In this document: positions 52,163 through 61,032 of the stretch, piece by piece
Numbering within the stretch: position 1 is the first letter of the stretch
Layout of the letters: each line of letters begins with the position of its first letter
Translations under genes and position numbers: made by a program
Assembly (NCBI GenBank): GCA_963841995.1
Contig: CAWJEX010000003.1
Span: forward strand, 189,598 to 253,597
Length of the DNA stretch: 64,000 bases
Reading direction: 5' to 3'
DNA from: DATDPM01 sp963841995
GTDB lineage: Bacteria > Pseudomonadota > Alphaproteobacteria > DATDPM01
The notes under the pieces: model-generated
Seen by the model: only the letters and a program-made list of their open reading frames with translations
Database searches by the model: none
What the model was told of the DNA's origin: nothing

Positions 52163-52339
52163 CAAGGCGCCGCCGTTCTCGAACCAATACCGGTACGACG
52201 CGCCGGAGCCTCGGCCGAACGCCGTCGCGAAGCTGGCAAGAAACGCGGTTCGTTGATCCAAGGCGCGTGATCCAAGGCGCGCAAGACTTACGTACCATCG
52301 ACGTTTCGATGAACCCGAGTACGGGCGGCAGAGTCCGCC

Positions 52340-54145
52340 CTACCCCAACCCCTCCAACTCCTCGATAAATCTTCCGATCATCGATAAGCCGCGGCTCCAG
52401 AAGGCGGGGTCGGAGGCGTCCAAGCCGAAGGGGGCGAGAAGCTCGCGATGCCGCTTGGTGCCGCCGGCGCGGAGCATGTCGAGATATTTGGCGGCGAAGC
52501 CTTCCGAGGCTTCCTCGAACAAGGCGTAGAGCGAATTCACCAGGCAGTCGCCGAACGCATAGGCATAAACGTAAAACGGCGAATGGATGAAATGGGGGAT
52601 GTAGGCCCAGAAATGCCGGTAGTCGCCCTCGGCTTTCACCGCCGGGCCTAAGGCTTCGCGCTGGGTCTCCAGCCAGATCTCGCCGATCCGCTCGGAGGTC
52701 AGCTCGGCCTGCCGCCGCTCGTCATGGACGCGGCGCTCGAATTCGAACATGGCGATCTGGCGCACCACCGTGTTCAGCATGTCCTCGATCTTGCCAGCCA
52801 GCATGACGCGCCGCCGCGCCTTGTCTTTTTCGGCGGCGAGCATGGCGCGGAAGGTCAGCATTTCGCCGAACACGCTCGCGGTTTCGGCGAGCGTCAACGG
52901 CGTATCCGCCAGCAGATGCCCCTGGGGGGCGGCCAGAACCTGATGCACGCCATGGCCGAGCTCATGGGCCAGCGTCATCACGTCCCGCGTCTTGCCCTGG
53001 AAATTGAGCAAGATATAGGGATGGGCCGAAGGCACGGTCGGGTGCGAAAACGCGCCGGAGGCTTTCCCCGGCTTTGCCTTGGCGTCGATCCAGGACGAAT
53101 CAAAAAATTTGCGCCCCACCTCCGCCATCTCCGGCGAGAATCGCGCATAGGCCCCGAGCACGGTATTGCGCGCCTCGTCCCAATCGACGACGCGGTCCTT
53201 GTCTTCGGGGAGCGGCGCGTTGCGGTCCCAGTAATCGAGCTGGGCTTTCCCCATCCAGCGGGCTTTCAGCGCGTAATAGCCGTGGGACAATCGCGGATAG
53301 GCGGATTTGACTGCGCTGACGAGTGCGTCCACCACTTCGTCTTCGACCCGGTTGCTCAAATTCCGCGACGACACCGGCCGGGGGAAATGCCGCCAGCGGT
53401 CTTCGATCTCCTTGTCCTTGGCCAGCGTGTTGGTGATCAGCGCGAAAATCCGCGCATTATCACCGAGAACCTTGCCCAGCGAGAGGGCGGCTTTCTTGCG
53501 CGTCTCGCCGTCGCGGTCGGAAAGCAAATGGAGGAGTTCGGCTTCGATCAGCTCCTTGCCGTCGAAGGGAAAGCGAAGGCCGGTCATCGTCTCGTCAAAA
53601 AGCCGCACCCAGGCGGAGCGGCCGGCCACGGATTTTTCGTGGAGGAGCTTTTCCGCTTCGTCCGAGAGCTGATGCGCCCGCATGAGGCGCACGTCGCGAA
53701 CCCAAGCGGCATAACGCGCGGCTTCGGGGGATTGCAGCAGCATCCCGATCCGCTCCTCGTCCAGCCGGTTGATCTCCAGGGTGAAGAACAGCGTATGGGT
53801 CGAGATATCGGTGACCCGTTCCTGCACGGTCTGGTAGAAGCGCGCGGTTTCCGGTGTATCCATGTCGGTCGCAAACAGCAGCTGCGAATAGCTGGCGAGC
53901 CTGGCCAGCACCTCGTCGATCCGCTCGAAGCCGGCGATCGCCCGGCCGAATTCCGGGCCGGAAAGACTGGCGAGCTGGCCGCGGAAAGCGGTCTCGAAGC
54001 TTTCGGCCTGTTTCGCGGCCATCGCGAAATCGGCCTCGATTTCCGGCGACTGGGGCCCGGGATACAGATCCGCCAGGTTCCAATCGGGTAGTTGTCCTAA
54101 ATTTTTGGCGGGACCCGAACTCTTGGCCGCAGCGTTATCGTTCAT
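52340..54145 (-). CDS. pepF: M3 family oligoendopeptidase F
   Basis: PepF is a zinc metallopeptidase that cuts oligopeptides in the cytosol. The 601-residue protein has the M3 zinc motif HELGHGVHQ near residue 393 in LAHELGHGVHQVLAAPQGH, a helical N-terminus (residues about 25-190) and the C-terminal FWAYIPHFIHSPFYVYAYAFG substrate region. It ends LLAPFGLDASDPAFWSRG...GRFIEELEGLG. Two partial copies of this end lie downstream (50372 and 51826). It is divergent from the acyl-CoA synthetase gene. Confidence 0.95.
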   Translation of the reverse strand: MNDNAAAKSSGPAKNLGQLPDWNLADLYPGPQSPEIEADFAMAAKQAESFETAFRGQLASLSGPEFGRAIAGFERIDEVLARLASYSQLLFATDMDTPETARFYQTVQERVTDISTHTLFFTLEINRLDEERIGMLLQSPEAARYAAWVRDVRLMRAHQLSDEAEKLLHEKSVAGRSAWVRLFDETMTGLRFPFDGKELIEAELLHLLSDRDGETRKKAALSLGKVLGDNARIFALITNTLAKDKEIEDRWRHFPRPVSSRNLSNRVEDEVVDALVSAVKSAYPRLSHGYYALKARWMGKAQLDYWDRNAPLPEDKDRVVDWDEARNTVLGAYARFSPEMAEVGRKFFDSSWIDAKAKPGKASGAFSHPTVPSAHPYILLNFQGKTRDVMTLAHELGHGVHQVLAAPQGHLLADTPLTLAETASVFGEMLTFRAMLAAEKDKARRRVMLAGKIEDMLNTVVRQIAMFEFERRVHDERRQAELTSERIGEIWLETQREALGPAVKAEGDYRHFWAYIPHFIHSPFYVYAYAFGDCLVNSLYALFEEASEGFAAKYLDMLRAGGTKRHRELLAPFGLDASDPAFWSRGLSMIGRFIEELEGLG

Positions 54146-54216
54146 CGCTCACTCCCTTCTCGACGAGTTTCATATTAGTCTGAAACCGGTCGGAGCCAAG
54201 GTGCGGGTCGGAATAA

Positions 54217-54316
54217 GACGCCGCTTATTACGGGACGCGGCGGTGCGACGCCGCTTATTACAGGACGCGGCGGTGCGACGCCGCTTATTACAGGACGCGG
54301 CGGTGCGACGCCGCTT
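54217..54316. repeat. 30-bp tandem repeat, 3.3 copies
   Basis: The unit starting GACGCCGCTTATTAC, ending GGACGCGGCGGTGC, repeats at 54217, 54247 and 54277 with one difference, then 10 bases of a fourth copy. Each unit holds complementary GCCGC and GCGGC parts that could form a hairpin. It fills the shared promoter region between pepF (minus) and the acyl-CoA synthetase gene (plus) and ends 20 bases before the latter's start. Confidence 0.92.
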
Positions 54317-54336
54317 GTGGGTGGGGGGAACCGCCT

Positions 54337-56151
54337 GTGACTTACGACGACATGATCAGGCTTTACCGGGAATGGCGGAGCCTGCCCGGCATGTTTTTCG
54401 ACCAGGCCCACCGGTTGGGCATGAGGCCCTTGCTCTACGCCAAGCGCGACGGCTTCTACCATTCGATGTCCTGGCTGGATGCAGCCGCCCAAGTGCGGTC
54501 GCTGGCCCGGGCCTTGCGGGCGCTCGGCATCGACCGGGGCGAGCGGGTGATCGTGCTGTCCGAGAACCGGCCGGAATTCCCCATCGCCGAGCTCGCCATT
54601 ATGGCGGCGGGCGGCATCGTCGTTCCCGCCTATGCGACCAACACGGTTCAGGACCATCTCTATGTCTTGGAGAATAGCGGGGCCCGCGCCGCCATCGTTT
54701 CCAGTCGCGCCTTGACCGAACGCCTGCTGCCGGCGGCCCAGGCTTCCAGCGGATGCCGGGCCATCATCGCCATGGAGCCTTGGCCGCGGAACCAGACCGG
54801 CGAAGTGAAGATGCTGTCCTGGGGGCATCTTTTGGCCGAAGGCGAGCATAGCCATCTCGGCGTCGAGGCCTGGACCGCAGCGCTTCAGCGCAGCGACACC
54901 GCCTGCATCATCTACACCTCGGGTACCGGGGGCGCGCCGAAGGGCGTGATGCTCACCCATGGCGCGATCCTCACCAATTGCATGGGCGCCTATGACCTTC
55001 TCTACGAGCTCGGCCTCGACGACGAAGTGTTTCTCTCCTTCCTGCCGCTGTCCCACGCCTATGAGCACACCGCCGGGCAGTTCTTCCCGCTCTCGATCGG
55101 CGCGCGGATCTTTTACGCGGAAAGTGTGGAGGCTTTGGCGCGGAATCTGGTCGAGGTCCAGCCTACGATCATGACCGCGGTGCCGCGGCTTTACGAAAGC
55201 TTCCGGCGGCGGATTTTGACCGCGATGGAGCGGGAAAGCGCGTTCACCCAATATCTGTTCGCCAAGACCGTCGAGCTCGGCAGCCGGGCCTATGAAGGCA
55301 AGAAGCCGCTGTCCCTGACCGAGCGCGCGCTCAATCTGCTGCTCGAATTCCTGGTGCGGCGGAAAGTGCGGAGTCGATTTGGTGGGAGGCTCAAAGCGTT
55401 CGTTTCCGGCGGCGCCCCCCTGCCCTATGAGATCGGGCTGTTCTTCATCGCCTTGGGTGTCCGTCTGCTTCAAGGCTACGGCCAGACCGAGGCTGCCCCT
55501 GTCATTTCCTGTAACCGGCCGACTCCGAATCGCATTTCGACCGTCGGCCCGCCGGTGCTGGACGTTGAAGCGAAGATCGCGCCCGACGGCGAAATCCTGG
55601 TGCGCGGGGAAATGGTGATGCAGGGCTATTGGCGCGATGCGGCCTCGACCGCCGCCGTGCTCAAGGAAGGCTGGCTCCATACCGGCGACGTCGGCTTCAT
55701 CGGCGAGGACCGCACCATCACCATCACCGACCGGAAGAAGGACATCATCGTGAATTCCGGCGGCGACAATATCTCGCCGATGAAGGTCGAAGGGCGGCTG
55801 GCGCTCGAGCCCGAAATCGCGCAAGCGGTGGTCTTCGGCGACCGGCGGCCTTATCTGGTGGCCCTCATCGTCCCCGATCCGGAATTCACCGACGCCTGGG
55901 CCAAGCGCCACGAATGCAAGAACGACCTAACGTCCCTGGCGATGAACGCGGATTTCCAGAAGGCGCTGGGGGTGGCGATCGAGCGCGCCAATGCGACGCT
56001 GTCCCAGATCGAGCATGTGCGCCGATTCACCGTCGCCGACGCCGGCTTCACCGTGGAGAACGGCTTGATGACGCCAACCCTCAAGGTCCGGCGGCACAAG
56101 ATCCGCGAGATGTACGGAATGCGACTCGAAGCCCTATACGCCGGCCCGTAA
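54337..56151 (+). CDS. AMP-dependent acyl-CoA synthetase (long-chain type)
   Basis: The 604-residue protein starts at GTG 54337 (ribosome site GGGGGGAA). It has the AMP-binding motif ACIIYTSGTGGAPKGVMLTH, LSFLPLSHAYEHTAGQ, GYGQTEAAPVISCN, the hinge YWRDAASTAAVLKEGWLHTGDVG and KDIIVNSGGDNISPMKVE. This is the FadD/long-chain fatty acyl-CoA ligase-like type (family with FAA1/FadD15). The natural chain is unknown. The preceding 30-bp repeats may affect its expression. It is convergent with the epimerase gene, 15 bases away. Confidence 0.93.
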   Translation: MTYDDMIRLYREWRSLPGMFFDQAHRLGMRPLLYAKRDGFYHSMSWLDAAAQVRSLARALRALGIDRGERVIVLSENRPEFPIAELAIMAAGGIVVPAYATNTVQDHLYVLENSGARAAIVSSRALTERLLPAAQASSGCRAIIAMEPWPRNQTGEVKMLSWGHLLAEGEHSHLGVEAWTAALQRSDTACIIYTSGTGGAPKGVMLTHGAILTNCMGAYDLLYELGLDDEVFLSFLPLSHAYEHTAGQFFPLSIGARIFYAESVEALARNLVEVQPTIMTAVPRLYESFRRRILTAMERESAFTQYLFAKTVELGSRAYEGKKPLSLTERALNLLLEFLVRRKVRSRFGGRLKAFVSGGAPLPYEIGLFFIALGVRLLQGYGQTEAAPVISCNRPTPNRISTVGPPVLDVEAKIAPDGEILVRGEMVMQGYWRDAASTAAVLKEGWLHTGDVGFIGEDRTITITDRKKDIIVNSGGDNISPMKVEGRLALEPEIAQAVVFGDRRPYLVALIVPDPEFTDAWAKRHECKNDLTSLAMNADFQKALGVAIERANATLSQIEHVRRFTVADAGFTVENGLMTPTLKVRRHKIREMYGMRLEALYAGP

Positions 56152-56166
56152 TCAGGGGCGCTGCGC

Positions 56167-57141
56167 TTAAATCTTGTGGTAGTCGCGGTACCAGGCGATG
56201 AAGCGCGGGACGCCTTCGTCGATCATGGTCTTCGGCTTGAAGCCGAAATCGCGGCTGGTCGCTTCGATATCGGCATAGGTTTCCTTGACGTCGCCGGGCT
56301 GCATCGGTTCTAGCGATAATTTCGCCTTCTTCCCGATCGCCCGTTCCAAGACCTCGATGAACCGCAGCAGCGGCTCGGATTTGTGATTGCCGAGATTGTA
56401 GACCTTGTGGCGCGCGCCCGGCCCTTCCGGAGCCTTGTCGAGACAGGCGAGTACGCCGGCCACGACGTCGTCGATATAGGTGAAATCCCGCTTCATATCG
56501 CCGCGATTGAAAACCGGTACCGATTCGCCGGCGAGAATTTTCCGGGTGAAGATGAAGGCCGACATGTCCGGCCGTCCCCACGGACCGTAGACGGTGAAGA
56601 ACCGCAAGCCCGTCGCCGGAATTCCGAACAGATGGCTATAACATTGGGTGATCAACTCGTCGGCTTTCTTGGTCGCGGCATAGAGCGACACCGGATTGTC
56701 CACCCGGTCTTCGACCGCATAGGGAAGCTTGGCATTGCCGCCATAGACCGAGGACGAGCTCGCGTAGACGAAATGGCGAAGGCCCGGGAGATGCCGGGCA
56801 CCCTCCAGCATCACCAAATGACCTTCGATATTGCTCCGCGTATACGCATAGGGATTTTCCAGCGAATAGCGCACACCCGCTTGGGCGGCGAGATGCACGA
56901 TGCGGTCGATATCCGGATTGGCGGCGAAGAACTTCATCATCGGTTCGCGGTCGGCGATGTCGAGGCGATGAAAGGCGAAGGCTTTGTTGCCTTGCAGTTG
57001 CGCGAGCCGCGCCCGTTTCAGGCCGACATCGTAATAGTCGTTGAGATTGTCGATGCCGATGACCTTCTCGCCGCGGGCAAGCAAGGCTTGCGCAGTATGA
57101 AAGCCGATGAACCCGGCAGCACCGGAAACGAGAACCGTCAT
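56167..57141 (-). CDS. NAD-dependent epimerase (UDP-glucuronate 4-epimerase-like)
   Basis: The 324-residue extended SDR has the NAD motif LVSGAAGFIGFHTAQALL, VIGIDNLNDYYDVGLKRARL, the catalytic SSSSVYGG and Y-x3-K (LYAATKKADEL), and RFFTVYGPWGRPDMSAFIFTRKIL. This pattern (NLNDYYD, GPWGRPDMA-like) is typical of UDP-glucuronate 4-epimerases. Start 57141 fits; the frame to 57234 adds an unconserved end. It lies 2 bases after a methyltransferase gene, so they form one unit, probably for a glycan or secondary metabolite. Confidence 0.92.
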   Translation of the reverse strand: MTVLVSGAAGFIGFHTAQALLARGEKVIGIDNLNDYYDVGLKRARLAQLQGNKAFAFHRLDIADREPMMKFFAANPDIDRIVHLAAQAGVRYSLENPYAYTRSNIEGHLVMLEGARHLPGLRHFVYASSSSVYGGNAKLPYAVEDRVDNPVSLYAATKKADELITQCYSHLFGIPATGLRFFTVYGPWGRPDMSAFIFTRKILAGESVPVFNRGDMKRDFTYIDDVVAGVLACLDKAPEGPGARHKVYNLGNHKSEPLLRFIEVLERAIGKKAKLSLEPMQPGDVKETYADIEATSRDFGFKPKTMIDEGVPRFIAWYRDYHKI

Positions 57142-57143
57142 GG

Positions 57144-58148
57144 CTATTTGATTCCGATGACCATCGAATCCGGGCCGAGCAGCGGCTCGACCCGGGTTTG
57201 TTTGAATCCGGCATCGACCATCCAGCCGGCGCAATCGGCGCCGGTGTAATCGAAGCCGCCGGGCGTTTCGATCAGCATATTGAGGCTCATCAGCAGACCG
57301 AAGGCATTTTGACGGCGATCGTCGTCGATGACCGCATCATAGACGATCAGCGCGCCGCCGGAAGGCAGCGCCGCGTAGGCCTTTTCGAGCAGCATACGCT
57401 TTTCCGCTAAGTTCCAATCGTGAAGGATGTGGCCCATGATCAGCACATCGGCCTTCGGCAGCGGATCGGTGAAGAAGCTTCCGGGATAAAAGCGCAGGCG
57501 CCCGGAAAGCCCGCGCGAAGCGACATAATCCTCGAAAATCGGCCGCCCATTGGGAAGATCGAAACCGCCGCCGGTCAGATGCTTGTGAGCCTCCGCAATT
57601 TCGACCGGCACGGCGCCTTGGGCGCAGCCGATATCGATGAACGCCTTATAGTCGCGCCAGGGAAATTTCGCGGCAATTGCCTTGGCGGCCGGGCGGCTCA
57701 CCCCGGTCATGGCTTCCATGAACAAGCGCAGTGCCTTCGGGTCCTTGCCGAGTGCCGCGAACATATCGCCGCCGGATTTGGCCTCGTTCTGCGGCTTGCC
57801 GGTGCGAAGGCCCTCCGTCAACGAGCCCCAGAACGCATAGAGCCGCGCATTGCCCATCTCCAGAATGCCGCCGATGTAGCTCGGATTGGCGCGATCAAGA
57901 AAGAGATCGGTTTCCGGCGTGTTGGAATAGCGACCGCCGTCGCGCTTCAGCATGCCGAGGGCCACCAAAGCGTCGAAGAAATCCCGGGCGGCGCGCTTAT
58001 GAATCTTCAACCGCGCCGTCAACTGATCGGCATCGAGCGGGCCCTTCGCAAGCTCCGTGAAAAGGCCGAGTTCGACCGCCGACAGCAAGGTCTTCGAGGC
58101 CCAAAAACCGAGGCCAAGTCGCATGATTGCATCGGGCGTCACGGTCAT
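57144..58148 (-). CDS. SAM-dependent O-methyltransferase (acetylserotonin OMT-like)
   Basis: The 334-residue protein has an N-terminal winged-helix dimerisation domain (LGLGFWASKTLLSAVELGLFTELAKGPLDADQLTARLKIH) and a Rossmann SAM domain with AFIDIGCAQGAVPVEIAEAHKHL, VLIMGHILHDWNLAEKRMLLEKAY and a catalytic HD in the ILHDW motif. This is the layout of plant-type and microbial O-methyltransferases. The substrate is unknown. Start 58148 is chosen; the frame is open to 58343. It is translated just before the epimerase. Confidence 0.9.
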   Translation of the reverse strand: MTVTPDAIMRLGLGFWASKTLLSAVELGLFTELAKGPLDADQLTARLKIHKRAARDFFDALVALGMLKRDGGRYSNTPETDLFLDRANPSYIGGILEMGNARLYAFWGSLTEGLRTGKPQNEAKSGGDMFAALGKDPKALRLFMEAMTGVSRPAAKAIAAKFPWRDYKAFIDIGCAQGAVPVEIAEAHKHLTGGGFDLPNGRPIFEDYVASRGLSGRLRFYPGSFFTDPLPKADVLIMGHILHDWNLAEKRMLLEKAYAALPSGGALIVYDAVIDDDRRQNAFGLLMSLNMLIETPGGFDYTGADCAGWMVDAGFKQTRVEPLLGPDSMVIGIK

Positions 58149-58264
58149 TCTCCCCTTCCCCGCCGATTCGCAAGTTGCGGCCTCGATAAGGTGCGGCAAG
58201 GTTCGGCGCATTCGGAAAATCACGTATTCAGAGCCGCCACTTGTGGCGGAGGCGTTGCTGCGGG

Positions 58265-58564
58265 TCAAGACTTCGCTTGCTGGCTTTTGGTAAATGCAGC
58301 GAGTTTTTCGGGGCTGGCCTCGGTCTGGTGCTTCGCCTTCCATTCCTCATAGGGCATGCCGTAAACGATCTCGCGCGCCTGTTCATAGGTCAGCTCGAGC
58401 CCGCGGTCTTCGGCGGCGGCCCGGTACCATTTGGCGAGGCAGTTGCGGCAGAAATCGGCCAAGTTCATCAAGTCGATATTCTGCACTTCCGGATGATCTC
58501 TTAGATGCTGAACCAGCCTGCGGAAGGCCGCGGCTTCGAGTTCGGTTTGAATTTTCTTATCCAT
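58265..58564 (-). CDS. DUF1244 family protein
   Basis: The 99-residue protein is mainly helical, with the DUF1244 motif LMNLADFCRNCLAKWYRAAAEDRGLELTYEQAREIVYGMPYEEWKAKHQ, where the cysteines in FCRNCL are conserved. Function unknown. The family is alphaproteobacterial-rich and often near the N-formylglutamate amidohydrolase gene, as here (86 bases apart). Confidence 0.92.
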   Translation of the reverse strand: MDKKIQTELEAAAFRRLVQHLRDHPEVQNIDLMNLADFCRNCLAKWYRAAAEDRGLELTYEQAREIVYGMPYEEWKAKHQTEASPEKLAAFTKSQQAKS

Positions 58565-58650
58565 GTGGCTTCCCCGTGCTTGCGGTCGCGCTTCATATAC
58601 GATTTATGTGGGATTGCGAATTTGGCGGCGCCAGATCAAATCGAATCTCG

Positions 58651-59469
58651 TCATCGCGGCATCACAGCGTAAAGCTCGGAATCGGCTAAGATCGGCGCCA
58701 AAGCGTCGCCAAGGATCGCCGCCCAGCGCGCGGCTCCCTCTATGCTTTCGATCAAATCCTGGCGGATCTCGATGCCGACATGGGGAAATCCATGCCGCCG
58801 TGCGTGGTGATCGACAGTGAAGGCGTAGCGGGCGCGCCCGGAATAGGGCTCATTGTCGCCGACGCAAAGATCGGCCTGCGTCCGCAGGTTCTTCAAGAGC
58901 GGCTTCGCGACGCGTCCATCCCTGCCGTCCCACAGCACGCCGAAATGCCACCGGCGCTGTTCGTCTTTGAATAAGGGTGTGAAGCTGTGCACGGCGATCA
59001 AGGCAGGCGCCGGTGTTCGACGCCGAAGTTCCCCCATCGCCTCGCCGAGAACCTGGTGATAGGGCCGGAACAGTGCATCGATCCGGCGCTGAATGTCCCT
59101 TGGGGCAAGATCGCGATTGCCGGGAACGACGGTGCGGTCGCTGATCGCCGGGATCAAAGTCGGATCATGGGGAGCACGGTTGAGATCGATGGCAAGGCGC
59201 GAATAGCGCGCCAGCACGCAAGGGGCGTCGAATCTCGCGGCCAATAGGCGTGCAACTTCGGCGGCGCCGATGTCCCAAGCGATATGCCGGGCGCGATCCC
59301 GTTCCTCGAGGCCCAGTGTTCCGAGTGCCCGCGGAATGCGCGCGCTGGCATGGTCGCAGGCAAATAGCACCGACGGGCTCCCGCCCTCGATCCGCTCGAA
59401 CGGGTCCGGCTCATCGGGAAAAAGCAAAGGCGGAACGTTGCCTGGCGATGCGGCTGCGGCGTTGAACAT
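58651..59469 (-). CDS. N-formylglutamate amidohydrolase
   Basis: The 272-residue protein belongs to the N-formylglutamate amidohydrolase family (zinc-dependent, related to M14-like hydrolases). It shows VLFACDHASARIPRALGTLGL, IAWDIGAAEVARLLA, RYSRLAIDLNRAPHDPTLIPAISD, ALIAVHSFTP and a C-terminal VDHHARRHGFPHVGIEIRQDL. No hut genes are nearby, so the substrate may be different. It is divergent from pyk. Confidence 0.92.
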   Translation of the reverse strand: MFNAAAASPGNVPPLLFPDEPDPFERIEGGSPSVLFACDHASARIPRALGTLGLEERDRARHIAWDIGAAEVARLLAARFDAPCVLARYSRLAIDLNRAPHDPTLIPAISDRTVVPGNRDLAPRDIQRRIDALFRPYHQVLGEAMGELRRRTPAPALIAVHSFTPLFKDEQRRWHFGVLWDGRDGRVAKPLLKNLRTQADLCVGDNEPYSGRARYAFTVDHHARRHGFPHVGIEIRQDLIESIEGAARWAAILGDALAPILADSELYAVMPR

Positions 59470-59576
59470 GGGCCTTCTTTAACCTCATCCGGGCCCCGGC
59501 CAAAGCCGAAAACCCTGATCCCGCCATGCGTAATACTTCTGGCACTGCGGGAACCTATTGATTATCCTTGGCGTTT

Positions 59577-61025
59577 ATGCGCCGCGATCGAAACTCAAAG
59601 ATTATCGCCACTTTGGGCCCAGCGAGCTCCAGCCCGGACGCCATCCGGACGCTGTTTGAGGCTGGGGCCGATGTATTCCGCCTCAATTTCAGCCACGGCC
59701 TCCAGGAAGAGCATCGCAAAAGGCTCTATTACATCCGTGAGCTGGAGCGCACGACGGGCCGCCCCATCGGCGTGCTGATGGATCTCCAGGGACCGAAGCT
59801 TCGTATCGGCCAATTCGAGCACGACCGGATCACCTTGGAGCCCGGCGATTTGTTCCGCCTCGATCTTTCCGGCGAGCCCGGGACCAAGCGGCGGGTGCCG
59901 CTGCCGCATCCGGAAGTTTTCGAATCGCTCTCGCCGGGAACGAGCGTGCTGCTCGACGACGGACGTGTCCGTTTACGGGTGCGGAAATGCGGCCGGAATT
60001 TCGCCGAAACCGAGGTCGTGACCGGCGGCGAGTTGTCGGACCGCAAAGGCGTCAATTTGCCGGAAGCGATGCTCAATCTCTCGGCCCTGACCGACAAGGA
60101 TCGCCGCGATATCGAGTTCGGTCTCGATATGGGCGTCGATTGGATGGCGTTGTCTTTTGTGCAGCGCCCGGAAGATATCATCGAAGTGAAGAATATGGTC
60201 GAAGGCGACGCGGCGATTCTGACCAAGATCGAAAAGCCTCACGCGATCGATCGGCTGGACGAGATCGTCGAACTCTCGGACGCGCTGATGGTGGCGCGCG
60301 GCGATCTCGGCGTCGAGATGCCGGCGGAAGTGGTGCCGATTCTGCAGAAGCAGATCATCCGCGCCGGCCGCAAATCGGGAAAGCCGGTGGTGGTGGCGAC
60401 CCAGATGCTCGATTCCATGGTGCATTCGCCGACCCCGACGCGCGCGGAAGCCTCCGACGTCGCCACCGCCGTTTACGACGGCGCGGATGCCCTGATGCTC
60501 TCGGCCGAAACCGCGGTCGGCGCCTATCCGGTGGCATCGGTCAGGATGATGGACCGCATCATCGGCCGGGTCGAACGCGACCCCGCTTACCGCAAGATCA
60601 TCGATGCGAACCACCCGGACCCCGAGGCTACCACCGCCGACGCGATCAGCGCTGCGGCGGCCCAGGTCGCCCAAACGATCTCGGCGGCGGCCATCGTCAC
60701 TTATTCGCGATCGGGGGCGACGGCGCGGCGCGCGGCCCGGGAACGGCCGGTGGTTCCCATTCTGGGGCTCACGGCCGAACGCACGACGGCGCGGCAGCTT
60801 GCCGTCGTCTGGGGCGTGCATTGCGTGCACACCACCGATATCCAAAACCTGACCGGCATGGTGGAAAAAGCCTGCCAGATCGCGCTGGCCGAGGACTTTG
60901 CCAAAGTGGGTGACCGCATGGTGATCACGGCCGGCATTCCCTTCGGCCGCGCCGGAACCACCAATCTTTTGCGTATCGCCAAGATCGGATCGGAAATTTC
61001 CGCCGAACCGGGCGCCGTCGACTAA
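59577..61025 (+). CDS. pyk: Pyruvate kinase
   Basis: Pyruvate kinase makes pyruvate and ATP from phosphoenolpyruvate. The protein (482 residues) has KIIATLGPASSS, FRLNFSHG, IGVLMDLQGPKLRIG, ILTKIEKPHAIDRLDEIVELSDALMVARGDLGVEMPAE, and GDLGVE metal residues. MLDSMVHSPTPTRAEASDVATAVYDGADALMLSAETA follows. The start is the ATG at 59577 (a TTG three codons earlier is less likely). Single gene, convergent with glcF, 7 bases apart. Confidence 0.97.
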   Translation: MRRDRNSKIIATLGPASSSPDAIRTLFEAGADVFRLNFSHGLQEEHRKRLYYIRELERTTGRPIGVLMDLQGPKLRIGQFEHDRITLEPGDLFRLDLSGEPGTKRRVPLPHPEVFESLSPGTSVLLDDGRVRLRVRKCGRNFAETEVVTGGELSDRKGVNLPEAMLNLSALTDKDRRDIEFGLDMGVDWMALSFVQRPEDIIEVKNMVEGDAAILTKIEKPHAIDRLDEIVELSDALMVARGDLGVEMPAEVVPILQKQIIRAGRKSGKPVVVATQMLDSMVHSPTPTRAEASDVATAVYDGADALMLSAETAVGAYPVASVRMMDRIIGRVERDPAYRKIIDANHPDPEATTADAISAAAAQVAQTISAAAIVTYSRSGATARRAARERPVVPILGLTAERTTARQLAVVWGVHCVHTTDIQNLTGMVEKACQIALAEDFAKVGDRMVITAGIPFGRAGTTNLLRIAKIGSEISAEPGAVD

Positions 61026-61032
61026 CCCTCGT

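Noticed and set aside
54175..55911. Minus-strand 578-codon frame with SGVAPPRPVI repeats
   Set aside because: It is antisense to the acyl-CoA synthetase; its repeats are only the 30-bp tandem array read on the other strand.
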